DNA from: Rattus norvegicus
Taxonomy: Eukaryota; Chordata; Mammalia; Rodentia; Muridae
Direction: 5' to 3'
Assembly: GCF_036323735.1 (NCBI RefSeq)
Contig: NC_086036.1
Location: 21,594,064-21,658,063, forward strand
Length of the DNA: 64,000 nt
The position numbers and the translations under genes are program-made. Below, in pieces: positions 10,601 to 22,890 of the stretch. Every line of letters starts with the position of its first letter. The first letter of the stretch is position 1. The notes under the pieces were generated by a model. That model made no database searches. It worked only from the letters and a program-made list of their open reading frames with translations, and had not been told where the DNA came from.

Positions 10601-11400
10601 AGATACACTGCAGTCTCAAATGAGTATGTGGTTGCAAGCATGGCTCCAAAGAACAACTGACAAATACTAGGCCACTGTAAGAACAAATGTTAATCTACAT
10701 GTGATCTAGAAATTCTCTGATGGTCAACTAAACCCTTAACCAATAGGTACTTGAGAAATGCTTTGTTGAACAGACTTGATTTTTCAAGTACACACAGAAT
10801 GTCCACCAAGTTCCAAAATATCCAGAGCATTCCAGCAAGACTTAATAAGTTACAAAAAAAATTTAAGGAACACACACTATTGTCTGAGATTACACTGAAA
10901 TGAAATTAAGATTGAATCAAAAAAACAATGATTGTAAACCAGTATCACCAGTGCCTCAGCATTTCTTTCTCTTTGGGGCTTTATCTTTTACTTTTAATAT
11001 TTTTGAAATATTAGTGTGTTTTGACTGTTCATGTTTAAGAGGAAGTCATGAAAACTTCATTGGAAATCCTAATGTGTATGGGCACAGAGTCAGAAGTGAT
11101 GAGTATTTGAACTGTTTGATTAAGTATCGTACCATGGTTTTTCAATTTGGTTGGTTGGTTATAGTTCCATTTGGTTTTGTAATGATTCTATCAGTTGTGG
11201 AGGGGTAATAATTTTCTCTTTGTTCAACATGTTCAAAAGGAAACACTTCTAACCTGCAACTCTAGTGAATGGATAGCTGTCCTGCTGTCAATATTTTAGA
11301 TATGTGAGAAGGAAAATGCAGCTTTACTGATTTCTGATAGGGATATACATCCCAAGAATATTTTTGCAAAGCAGACCATGAGATGGAAAAGAGAGTACCT
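10601..11400. other. No recognised feature
   Basis: The 102-codon plus frame at 10900-11208 has no recognisable domain and biased low-complexity content, so I treat it as chance. Confidence 0.45.
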
Positions 11401-12450
11401 CTTTTCATTTATTATTTATTTTTTATAGATATAATGTGCCAGGAGCTTCCCAGCCCAGGGAGGAGAGTGGCAGGGAGCACAGAGTAGGATTCTGGTGTGC
11501 CTTTAAGGTCTGAGGGTCTCAGGGCTTCTAGCTCTCTAACTGTACTGAAATGCTGATGATAATTGTAAAACATCCTAAAAACTTTCCTGCTCTTTCTAAG
11601 GGTAAAAGGCTTAGCCTGTAGCCTAACAGCAGGCCATTAAATAATGTGGCCTTTGTCCCATCTCAGCAGGAACTGCACAGCTCTAACTTTCAGTCTGCTG
11701 GTCAGAAGTCACAGCAAGAGAAAGGGATTATAGCATTTATTACTAAGTTAATGCTAACTAAGAGGAAAAACAAAAAGATGCTAAGCAGGGAAAGGGAAAA
11801 ATTCTCTAAGCAGGGAAAGGGAAAATACTTTTCTCTCCTTTTCTCATCTCTTTGTCGTTGGTACTTATACATCTTTCAGAATACATGATCACGTGTTAAA
11901 AAGTTCATCACAAGTTCACACACACAAAAATCAAATCATAAATTGAAATGGAAGTTTACAATAGAGAATGTTTACATGCATATCCATGTAGGAACAATTA
12001 TATGGCTAAACATCCATCACCTGCCACAGCTCCACAGGTTCCGTGAAGATTTAAAACCATAACTAAGTTATTAGTGAAGTTTTGTATAGATAAGCTCAAC
12101 CAATATTTTATCTTCTGTTCTAGCTAATTGTTTTACAACCTCTTGGAATGTGCTCTGAGTGGGAGAAATTCTGGATACTATCTAAGAGCAATTAATTGGT
12201 GGCACTTACTTGGGAGACTGGCAGGGTTACTTCACTTTCGACTATCAGAAAAAGACCTAATAGCAGTCCCACTATAAAAGAGCTTGATAATCACTGATAT
12301 AATTTTAGGAATTCTTATAGGATCATCATTAAGACTTAAGAAGTCATCTATTTGTCTATCTAGCATCACTACAGGACAATAATACATCTTCATAGGTCTG
12401 CAGAGATCTGCTCTAAACGGGTGGGCTATTACATAGTGATTATGTTTAGT
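11400..12450. other. Possible old LTR-retroelement remnant
   Basis: The sequence has the look of a degraded rodent retroelement (for example around 11430-11700 and 12120-12330), but I see no TG...CA boundary, primer-binding site or retroviral motif. It contains a 20-bp direct duplication at 11781 and 11806. Confidence 0.3.
11781..11825. repeat. Short direct repeat, 20 bp twice, period 25
   Basis: CTAAGCAGGGAAAGGGAAAA occurs at 11781-11800 and again at 11806-11825, with 5 bp between. The two copies are identical. Confidence 0.9.
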
Positions 12451-14280
12451 TAGTTATATATGTTTAATAATAACAGTAAAACATATTAATAGCAGGAATA
12501 TTTCCTAAAATGAAATCTCCTATGGCCTTGCCTTGTAAGAGTGAAACTGTCTCAGATTATATAACAATCTGAAGCAGACAATCTCAGGAAGATCACCTGC
12601 TAGTTATTAGCTTGTTCTAGTATGGATCCTGACCATAATATAATTATATTTCTTCTTCCAAATCTTGCCATATGCCCATCCATGCTTTCCTTCAAATTCA
12701 TGGGCTTTTTGTCAGAAATAGTTATTGCATGCTTAAAGGTATATACTTATATATTTCTAAATATAAATGTAACCTGTTAAGTTCATAGGATGCTACTTAT
12801 CAAGGGCTCGCCGTTTGGCACTGGACAAGCAATGGCTTTGCTCTGCTCGGGGAAGAGATCCTCTCCCTTCTGTTGTGTCTCCAAGTGATGTGAAAGCATA
12901 CTTTTAAAATATTGGGGAAATTTGAAGGTACTCAGGATCTTATATCAGAAATTTGTGATGAACATTATACATATGGGGAAATTTTAGCTTCATATGTGCC
13001 AGTGCATGTTTCCAAAGCAATTACTCTAGGGATCCAGACCCTGAGTCTAGAGATCATGTGCTAGCAACACTTCGGCTCTTCTGCTGGATTTCTGCTGGAA
13101 GCCACAGCACTTCTTAAGAATATTTTACATAACTTCAGAGTGAATTGTTTAGAGAAATAGACAAAGTGAAAATTAGATTAATATAGAACATGATCAAGCT
13201 GAGGCTACGTTTCTGACGTCAAGGCAGGAAAATAGCATGCCTTAAATATTAGTTCTGAAGAAAAAATTTAAAGGTTATCGCAAATGCATTTTAAAGGTTG
13301 ACAGCCTCATTAGAATAAATGGCTGCACTCCCCAAATGATGACTTTGAAAGACAGCTCTTGCTGGGGTGTATAAATTTAGGGGTGTCTGCATGGATGGGT
13401 ACAATTAGGAAGTCTAATTTATTTCTTTACTTTTTCACCTTGGACTAGTACACCAGGTGGGGTCATGGACACTGCTGCATTACTAACCTGCAAAAGCCTA
13501 TTAATGCTGTCTGCCTCCTGAGACACTGGGCTGAAGACTGTGGAAGACAAGAAGGCTACAGCTTTGACAAATACCCTCAGGGTCTGCAAAATGGCAGTGC
13601 TGGGAGGTGTGTGCCAAATTGTGTTTGGCTTTGGCCCTATAACTTGTGAGTCTGTCAAAGACTCATCACGTCAATTGGTGGAAAATGGATTACTGTCATT
13701 CTTCAAGGCACGCCACATCATTCCCCATTGATTGGCATGCCAAATCCTTCACAAAGTAATGAGTCAGGGACGATTCGAATCATCATCCAACTGTCAGCTT
13801 GATTGCATAGCCCTCTATCAATGGGATTAAGTTGGTGTGGCATCCAAAATGTAATGAAACACATTACTTTACTTGAGAAGTTGACAGAAAGACAGGGATG
13901 CTGGACCCAGGAGGCCGAGGCATACAGGAAAAAAAAACTAATATAAGTCGGGAGAGAGAATTGATAGATGATATAAATACACTTTTTTTTCTCACCTCAC
14001 AGGAAATGTTATGGCTAAAGGGAATTACGTTTCTCTTCAAAGAGAATTTGAGCTGAAAGGAACATGCTGGAATTCATCTAGCTTGCTCTTTAACAAAGAA
14101 TAAAACTGAGGTAAAGGAGGGTCAAGAATTTAGGTAACATGGAAAGAATGTGAGGACAACACCATGCTTGTCCTTTGATGGGAAGATAGTTTTCCACCTT
14201 GGTTCTTCCACTTACTAGTTGTGTCACTAGACACAACCTTCAATCTGACTTCAGGGGCCTCTGTCACATATATCACAGAT

Positions 14281-14283
<3 letters not shown>
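12451..14283. other. Unassigned sequence, no gene seen
   Basis: There are no exons with convincing splice context. The two overlapping frames near 13419-13731 are short and without domains. A stretch near 14055-14105 (GCTGAAAGGAACATGCTGGA...) resembles a similar decayed segment at 62775-62830 and may be an ancient repeat. Confidence 0.4.

Positions 14284-14315
<32 letters not shown>
14284..14315. repeat. (TA)n microsatellite
   Basis: Sixteen alternating AT units without interruption. Confidence 0.97.
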
Positions 14316-14317
<2 letters not shown>

Positions 14318-14905
14318 TATGAATCTGTGTGGGGTCATATGGGAACAAGTTTACATATAAGATGAATATAATCTTAACAATATTTCTTAACAAATATTAA
14401 CACATTTAGGACAATGTCTGAGTGCTGTTACCTGGACTAGTTGGCATTTTGCATTTGCATCAACAAGAATGCCCAATTCAGAGACTCTAAATTCCTTATT
14501 TTTCATTTACTTTAGTCATCCCTATATTTCTCAGGAACATACCATTCCTCTTGCATTCATAACTTCAGTAAATGGAATATTATTTCAGTAAATGGAATAA
14601 AGGGAAACCATGGATCTTGCAATAATCTTGCAGCCAGTAAGAGGCTAGAATCTTTTTGTTATGGGTCCTAAGCCACTGGTTCTGAAGCCTGACTACATGA
14701 TGATATGTAATGTACCCATAGCAAAGGACATGTTCTCAACAGTTGAAACATATCACCTGTATCTGCTGTCTGCTTCTCTTCTATCAGCTGTGTGATCTGC
14801 CAAGAGGTTTGCCTGGCCCAAAAAAGCATCTGCCTGTAGGACATTACAGTAGAATTTGGATTCAAGGTCTCTAATATGGTTCATTAAAGATGTATTAAGT
14901 TAAGC

Positions 14906-15110
14906 GCTGGAGAGCTTGTTGAATGGTTACAAAGACATATTCTCCATTTAGAGGACCTAGGTTCATTTTCCTGCACCTACATGGCAGCTCACAATTGTAA
15001 CTCTAGTTTCAGGGAATCCCATGCCTTCCTATGACTTCTGTAAATACCAGGTACATACATGGTATATATATATATGTATGTATGTATATGTGTGTGTGTA
15101 TTCAAGTTAA
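14906..15110 (+). mobile_element. B2/B3-type SINE, old
   Basis: Begins GCTGGAGAGCTTGTTGAATG (the tRNA-derived head of B2/B3), followed by a GGTTCATTTTCC B-box-like segment, a CATGGCAGCTCACAA block and a TATA/TATG/TG-rich tail. Diverged. Sense is plus. Confidence 0.75.
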
Positions 15111-16793
15111 ACATATTAAGTTGTATGTTAGAATATTATTTAGGAGTTTGGAAAGTTTTTCAAACTTAAGGTAGAAAACTATTATTAGCTGAAATCTAAT
15201 ATGTTATTAATAATTATTAATATTAATATTAGATGAAAGAACTATTTAACGGCCTCCTGAACTGGTTGTGGTATTACTTGGGTGTTTGTACCTAACTAAG
15301 AACACTAGACCCTGCTTTAGGACCAGAAATCCAGAGAAGAGTTGGGTATGTAGTTTTAAGTAAACTCCTTTGGCATATACTCTACATGGGAACTTCTGCA
15401 ATACCCCCTCTGTAGTGTCTTAAGATTTGAACTTGATGCAAAATTCTAGAAGTTATGTCTTTATAGAGGCTTTGAAAAGTCAAGATATAGCATCCAAAGA
15501 AGGACAAACTTTGATCAAAGAAATTGACAAATCTTACAACTGTGCCTTACATAGCTTATTTATTAGTGCAGAGATGTTAACTAATTTACTAAAGACCATC
15601 GGACATTTCGTGGAAGAGACCAGGTCACATCTGTTTTGTCCACCTTTCTACATCAGTATTGGCTTCAGAACTTCGTCCATGCATAGCATCTACTATAGTC
15701 CCTGGAAAAGGGCATGACATAAAGAAGGCTAAAGAAATTCTTTATAAGAATATAGGATAAATGCACCAATGTAGGAATATTTAATGAGAGAAGCTGTTTA
15801 GGCTGGTGCATTTTATACTGTGGTAGGTAATGGGAAAGGAGCACAAAACAGTGAATGAGACCCATGTACCAGCCTCTAATGAACTTGGAGGTTATTGAAC
15901 AACACAGAAATATTCTGTGATTAAATAGTAGGCATATTATTTGTGGTCTTGGAATGAACTTGTACATTGCCACTTAGTGTTTAGAAGATCTAATTTAAAA
16001 TGTCATCACTCCAAGCTTTGGTCTTCTAACACACAAAATAGGCATCCACATTTCTTTATTCATCAGTACATTATTTATGTAATATACACAAAGAAAAAGA
16101 GAAACATGCAGTATCAGGATCCCCAGAAAAAACTAAGATTCAAACATAGTCACCACTCAAATTTGTTGTATGGATTGATTATAACCTATGTATGTATGTT
16201 TTTAATTTTTTGCCAAGAATGATGACGTGCATCATGGAGTAGTAACTTAACAAGGTATTGCTGGATAATTTAGAGAAGCAGTCTCTAAGTGTGACACACA
16301 TAACATTCTTATTTCCACATGCTCATTTTTCTGTTTCTTCATTGTACTTCAGACATTCACATGAAAAATTGTGAATACAGAACTTTTGTGTCAGTTGGCC
16401 AGGCTGCACAGTGACTGTGTTCAGCATGAAGATCTTCTGTCTGTCTCCAAGTAAAGCAAGATTCAGGGGTCTTGCTCTAAGTCATAATGAATCCATTAAC
16501 ATTTGAGTGATGAGTATGTTTGGGTCTTGGTTGAATTGTTCTGCCTCTTCAGGGCAGAAACAGAGGGACAACAACCAGGTTTTCACTTTACTACTAATTC
16601 CTCTCTGGATGACCTGGCCCAAGCCATGTTGGAAAAATAACATCATCTTTCTTGGGATTTTCCATTAGTTTCCCCAGCTCTTGAGTAGGTGTGTGTCAGA
16701 TATCCTGATAAAGGACCAGTACTTATTTTTCCTTATCAAAGTTAAATTGAACAAAGCCTGACACGAGTTTCTGCCATCCCTGGATTTCATTTA
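15111..16793. other. No recognised feature
   Basis: AT-rich. The 96-codon frame at 15427-15717 and its neighbours show no domain or codon bias. Confidence 0.45.
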
Positions 16794-16905
16794 TTTTCCT
16801 TCCCTTCCCTTCCCTTCCCTTCCCTTCCCTTCCCTTCCCTTCCCTTCCCTTCTCTTCCCTTCCTTTCCTTTCCTTTACCTACCTACTTTTCTTTCTTCCT
16901 TCTTC

Positions 16906-16964
<59 letters not shown>

Positions 16965-16965
16965 C
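16794..16965. repeat. Compound polypyrimidine microsatellite (TCCCT)n-(CT)n
   Basis: 16794-16876 is pure pyrimidine, built of TCCCT then TCCTT units. After three A residues, 16886-16965 is again pure pyrimidine, mostly (CT)n. Confidence 0.97.
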
Positions 16966-19224
16966 AATAAATAACCCACATTTTCTCTTCCATGTCACTC
17001 CTAATCCAAAGGCACAATGACAGACCAAAGCTTATCCAGGGACGTGAGTTAGGTCCCAGCTCTCACATTGCTTTATTCAATAAATGACTTAAGTTCCTGC
17101 ACTCTTCACCTTAATAAATTACTGAATTTAAAAACAACATACCTTAAAAACACACTATTCTTCAGTCTTCACAAAATAAGTAGGTTTTTTTTGTTTCTTT
17201 GTTTGTTGTTTGTGTGTGGAGGGAAAATTTTTTTGTTTTTAGCAAATCTACATTTGATCAGGACCTATTGTATTTGGTATTATTCTCCATTCAGAGAACA
17301 CAAGTTTCCTTCTCCTGTATTTCCCTACAGATTACAGCTTAGCCTTCCTAATACACACAGGAATGTATGTGACTAACAGTCAGCATATAAATGACTAACC
17401 CAGAATTTATAGCCTATACTACCTAACTGTCCAGGTAGTGCCTGGCAGGCATCTCCTTCTAGCACATAGAACACATGCAATGAAGAGATTTTGTTACACT
17501 ATGAATCATCTGTCTGCCTTTGGTGAATGAGTTACACTATATAAAATTGCTCACAATTCAATATAGTTAAAGAATTAATAATATAGTACCAAAATGAAAA
17601 GTTACTGGACATAACATGATTCAACTTAATTCAACTCTAAGAAATAGAAATTTCCAAATTATTGAGATTTCACTAGAGATTTTTTTTCAAACTTATAAAA
17701 GGTTACGGTGACTGACAAGAGTACTTTAAATAACTCTCCAGAGGCAGCAACCATCTATCAATCAAAAACCATCAGTTGATAGTTAAGAGCAGCTATTTAA
17801 CTTCGAGCTAAATTATCTTAATTAGAGGAAATTGAAAGTGAACATTTAAATATGGTAAATAGTAAATGTGTATTCAGGCATTTGAGATTCTTAACTGTGA
17901 TAATAAGGTTAAGATTTTAAGTTTGCATTTTGAAAATTAGTAGCTTATATTAATGGTAAAACTGGCATTGGCCAAAAACTTTAGAAAAATATTGACACTT
18001 ATTATGTGAAAAGCCTCAGACTTTGATCAAGATGGTGAAGAAAGGATTTCACAGATGCGTGAACACACTTCCAAATGAATATACATTTGTAATATGCGGT
18101 ATGTATGAATACACACAGAAAATAGTCATGAATGTACTTGTGTATGTATGTACATAAGTATGTATTTCTCAGAAAAAATTAGTCATTCTGAAAGTGGACA
18201 TTTCATGATCAGTGACAAAATAGTCGAAGGAATTTGGTTCATGTTATTAAGTTCTTAATTGCAAATCTTATACATGATAGAAATACAATGGTTGGGTAAC
18301 TTTTCTATGTCAATAGTTAGAGAAATGAACAATATGAATACTTGGAAAAGATAAGTCTAACTTTCAGACAATTTAAATTTAAGAAGATGCCAACACATAA
18401 GGTCTCATAATGGTGACTTTGAAGAAGAGACACTAATCTTGATAGAGAGAAGACATTAAGGGGAATAGGCTGAAGCTATTAATTTTTTAAGGTATTGGAA
18501 TGAGAAATTTTTATTTCCATACTAAAATGAAACCACAATTCTGGAATAACTAGTACATAAAATACCGGAAAATAATTGCAGCCATCAGAACAATGAGTCT
18601 ATAGCCTGTGAAGATCTGAACACAACTGGAATTGAAAGCCCAGAAAGAACAAGAATCTGAAGCAAGAGACTGTTATGCAAAAAATGAAAGGAAGAAAGAA
18701 AGACACAAAGAAAGAAAAATAAAATGTCAAGTAAAAGTTAATTCCAAATAAATGTTTGCCTTGCACATACAGTTATTTAGATGAATCCTTTTAAACTTCA
18801 TAACTATACAGAGCCAAACAAGAGACATAGAGTAAGTACATGTAAAAATGACAGTGGTAAGAGCAATATCAACGTCAAGATGAAACCAGTTCCTTTTAAA
18901 TTGAAGATGGACTCTTCTGTAGAAATCTCTAATAAATGTGAATCTTCTGGCAGGAGTTAGTGGACTTAGTGTATATGTTATCACATTTACCAAGGAGATC
19001 TCTGAGATTGACCTTGGCTAGGGAACATATACTAGATTTTTGATAGTGTAACTATGGAAGAGTCCAGAAGAAAACCAGCTGAACATCAAAGTTTCAATTG
19101 GTTTTTCACAAGTGGGGAAGGCATTGGGGGGCAAGGACTTGTTGCCCACATAACATAACTTTTAAAAATGCTATTGCCACATTAGCATTTGATCTAGCCC
19201 TGTTTGTACAGCTATATCATAGAA
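16966..19224. other. No recognised feature
   Basis: Unique-looking AT-rich DNA. A minor GAAA-rich patch lies near 18680-18720. No gene signal was found on either strand. Confidence 0.45.
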
Positions 19225-19415
19225 CTAACCTCCGTGCTTCATAACAAGAGACTATCTATGGAAAATGGGGCTTATAGACACAATGAAATTTTTTCAGCCA
19301 TTAAAAAGGATGAGGTTTTGTGTTGGAAGAAAAACAGACATATCAGCCATAATCACATTAATTGAATTAAGTCTGTCTCAGAAGTGTAAAATCATCTTTT
19401 CTCTAATTTCCATGA
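19225..19415 (+). mobile_element. Ancient L1 ORF2 C-terminal fragment
   Basis: The segment from ACACAATGAAATTTTTTCAG (about 19278) to TTTTCTCTAATTTCC keeps the order of the L1 ORF2 end: a Y-x-M-E-Y-like stretch, FSAIKKDEV-like, and a degraded SQ-x-C-K region just before the stop. Many indels. Confidence 0.55.
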
Positions 19416-20095
19416 CCCAGTTCTTAGGTTATACAAAATCATGCACAAGCAGATATAGTCAAAGTAGATGTAAAATTGTCTGATTGCACAAACTGGACTA
19501 ATGGGAAGGTGGAAAGAAAGAGAGGTAACTTAGTGCGTCATGGATAGATGAACCCAAAGCCCGCTACACACATGCATGAAAATGGCCTTATGTAATCATG
19601 CACAGTAATAACTGACAATGTTTTCATTTTCTCCTCCTTCAATACACCCTCTACTTGTTTGGTACAGTCACTTCTGGTTAGGTACAAATATTAACAACTT
19701 CTAATCTGAGATATGAAATGTTTGGGAACCCAAGATTCTACAGCGAGGCTTAGGTTTAGTCTAGCTGACCTTTGATTTCCTGGGCGTCCAATTTGATGTA
19801 AGACTCATGAAAAGAAGAGCGATAACTTTTAGCCACTGATGGTGATCTAAAGTCTGGAGAGAAAATGGCATTTCCCATTTTCTCTTGCAATTGCCACAGT
19901 ACTATTCTCAACTGGGATTTAATATTTTTATAGTTGTAAAATAACACTTACCCAGAATGGTGCCCAGCCACCACCAGCACAAACGCAGGAAAGGCTTGGA
20001 AATTTCCCATTTATTCTTATGTGATGTTAAGTATGTAGTTACCACATCCTCCAGACTGTGCCCATTCATTTAGAGAAATGCAACTTATAATGCAG
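19416..20095. other. No recognised feature
   Basis: I see no gene or clear repeat. Confidence 0.4.
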
Positions 20096-20285
20096 TCTTC
20101 ATGGTATGTTGGACCTATGAAATGACAACCATAAAATTATTTTTGTGGCTCCTTTATAACTCTAATTTTATTATTATTAGGAAATATAGTGTAAATATCT
20201 ATGTTTTCCAGTGACCCCTGTGGAAGAGTTGTTCAACCCACAAAGGATCTCAAACCATAGGCTGAAAACTGCTTTAGACCATTCC
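20096..20285 (-). mobile_element. hAT-Charlie-type DNA transposon fragment (URR1-like)
   Basis: The order CATAAAATTATTTTTGTGGC, ACTCTAATTTTATTATTATTA, GTGACCCCTGTG, then AACCATAGGCTGAAAACTGC matches the rodent non-autonomous hAT repeat that ends in a GTGGTTCTCAACC-type inverted terminus. Assignment is by memory of the family. No intact terminal inverted repeat or 8-bp duplication is visible. Confidence 0.6.
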
Positions 20286-20828
20286 TAGCCAAGAAGCTGT
20301 CATGGAAATGGTAGGTCCTGTTGTCAGGGTGCACAAGAAATCTGTAAAGAATATTATGAAATTCCAGGCTCCAGTGTTCCCAGCACATGCCAAAATGGAA
20401 TCACGAACTACCGGAAGGGTCAGGAAGACTGAAGTACCCAACAGACTCTTAGCTTCACCAACTTTGAATAGAACTTCCCTGTCGTCAGGGGACTCCCACT
20501 GATGGAGAGATGGTCAGGGCAGCCCGGATCTCTAGAAGATATGAGATTCTCATCAATCTGCCTTCGAATCATTTCTCAAAGTGACAGAGAGATAGACTGG
20601 TAGCCTTTTTCATTTAAAGTATCATGAGCAACACCAGAAAGCACACCTTAAGAGTAGATTCATAGCATATGTTAGTTGTGCTTTGTATGAAATCTTGTTT
20701 TAAAGTAGAGGCAGGTGCAAAGCGCACCATGTACACGAACTTCACATGTCCTTAGCACTGACCCAAGTTTGAAATGTGAAAGATTTCAAAGTCTAGTGTT
20801 CAAAATCATTTTCTCCACAAATCTCAAG

Positions 20829-20830
<2 letters not shown>
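20286..20830. other. No recognised feature
   Basis: No convincing gene or repeat. Confidence 0.4.

Positions 20831-20892
<62 letters not shown>
20831..20892. repeat. (CA)n microsatellite
   Basis: Uninterrupted CA from 20831 to 20878, then a short TATA break and a few more CA units. Confidence 0.97.
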
Positions 20893-22499
20893 GTCCTTTA
20901 GCTGACAAATGAGAAGACAACGGCGACATTTTTCTTAACTAAGGGTCTCACACATTGGCAATTTTGTCAACCCAGATGTAAACACCACTGCTGTGTCCGA
21001 ATCATAATAAATTTTGTTTACCCTAGTTAGACACTGGCTTTGCTTACACTTTAGTTAAAATAGCTGAAGATTTATCCTCCTGTCAGAGCCGCTGGAAAAT
21101 TGAGAGTCTCATGCAAGTTGTAAGCTCTCTGCTTAATCTCCTGGAAACTTTTTCAATTTTCCCTTTAGTAACACCGCGAGGCGGCTGCTGTGCCTCGCCC
21201 ATGAAGGGGGGTGGTCTTCAGCATGCGCCTTTTCTACTTAGCTGGCAAGCTCCACATCAAACACAGTACCACCAGCTTCCACTCCAGGCTGTCACCATGT
21301 GGTAAAATTGATCACGAATTGCTGATAATGAATCAGGAAAGCCATCAATTGCATTGTAGTTGATCACATACTCACAAGAGGAATATATTACTGAATATGG
21401 CATGATTACTCATGCATAAGAATTTAGAAATGACTCCCTAGCAGCCCACACTTAGGAGAAAAGGCGAATTCTGCTGAGGAAGTAAAATCCAAGTTCTGCA
21501 TAAAAATTATTTTAAACTGCTTATCGGATTATGGTTAAGAGCTTAATGCATACTTGAATAATTCTCCACTATTTTCTGGGTTGAATGTATGTTAATCACA
21601 CATTATTTCTAGATAGTGTTCTGATCACTGTCATCAGCTAACTTTCCTGATTGAAAGGACCATGATCCTAATGAATTCACACAATTAGGCCGGTGTATGA
21701 TGAAATCCTTGCCAGACAAATATTAGGTTTATTTTCTCCTTGAAGGTTTATTTTAATTTGACTTGACTACCCAGTTCTTTTTTCCCCTCTGTTCTCTTAC
21801 TGTGCCTTTTGCTAGTGAAAATTGTATCTAATTTAAACAAAGGCCATAAGGACTTTGGATACCATATGGTCAGAATGGGAGTATTGTACACTTCTTAGGT
21901 AAAGGGGAAACTTAGATGTTAGCACTCACACACCTTCTAGTCAACTCTCTGGGAATATGGATCTAAAGTAATCTCTCCCAATGGAGCCTGTGTGAATGTC
22001 CACTTGCCCACAGCTTCATCACTGTGAAGTAATAGCAGCTGATGACAACGCAGAATCTAAAGAAAGACTGAGCTGACTAACAAGAAAATGAAGTCGAGCT
22101 TTTTAAGATAAAGTTTTCCCAAACTCAAATGGGCAGCCAGGATCAGGAAGAGCAGAAGATAATGGAGAAGGAGTCGCTATCTTTGTAGATTGACAGCTAT
22201 TTTATTTTGATCTCAAGGTCATACAATCTAAAGATATTTAGAGCAATGTCTTCTATTTTGTTCAAATTAGGAGAGCAGTGTGTCTTCAGGTTAAAGAAAT
22301 GATTTGAGAAGCTTTTCCTTTGCGCTTTGTCACCTGCAGGCCCACAGTTGTCACCAAGACTGCTATGAAGAACTTGCTTTTTTGGAAGACTGAGTTGTAG
22401 TAGGCAAACTATGTTTAAATCTCAGGATTCAAGTGAGGCCATTCATGCCTCAAATGTACATGGGAAAAATTATATGAAAAAGCCTGTCTTTTTATTCTG
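20893..22499. other. Unassigned, with a conserved-looking stretch
   Basis: No gene is seen. 21440-21780 is repeat-poor, AT-rich and of non-biased composition with several homeodomain-like ATTA cores, like conserved non-coding DNA. This is an impression, not a comparison. Confidence 0.3.
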
Positions 22500-22632
22500 C
22501 CATCTGTCTGTCTGTATATACATACATATACATATATATATATATATCCATCTACAATCAATCTACTATCTATCTACTATAATTATCTATCTATCATCTA
22601 CCTGCCTACCTGTTATCTATCTACAATCTCAC

Positions 22633-22693
<61 letters not shown>

Positions 22694-22716
22694 TATCATC
22701 ATCATCATCATCATCT
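22500..22716. repeat. Compound microsatellite: TCTG, TATC and ATC units
   Basis: Interrupted TCTG/CATA/TATC runs, then pure (TCTG)n to (TATC)n at about 22636-22691 and (ATC)n at 22693-22716. Confidence 0.95.
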
Positions 22717-22744
22717 ACTTGTCTTTCTACGTGTATGAGTTCAC

Positions 22745-22890
22745 AAACTTCATAGTACATGGTATACCTGTGGAAGTCAGAGAACAGCCTGTGTGTCTAT
22801 TCTTTCTTTCCATCATGTTGATTCTTGGGGTGGGAGTGAACTGCAGTCATACCTTTTGCCTGCTGAACCATCACACTAGCCAAGGATCCT
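22745..22890 (-). mobile_element. B3/B2-type SINE fragment
   Basis: The plus-strand order GTGGAAGTCAGAGAACAGCC, TTCCATCATGTTGATTCTTG, then CTGCTGAACCATCACACTAG is the reverse complement of the B3 head and body. Confidence 0.65.

Noticed and set aside
13419..13731. Overlapping frames as an exon pair
   Set aside because: They are short and on opposite strands, without splice context or a domain.
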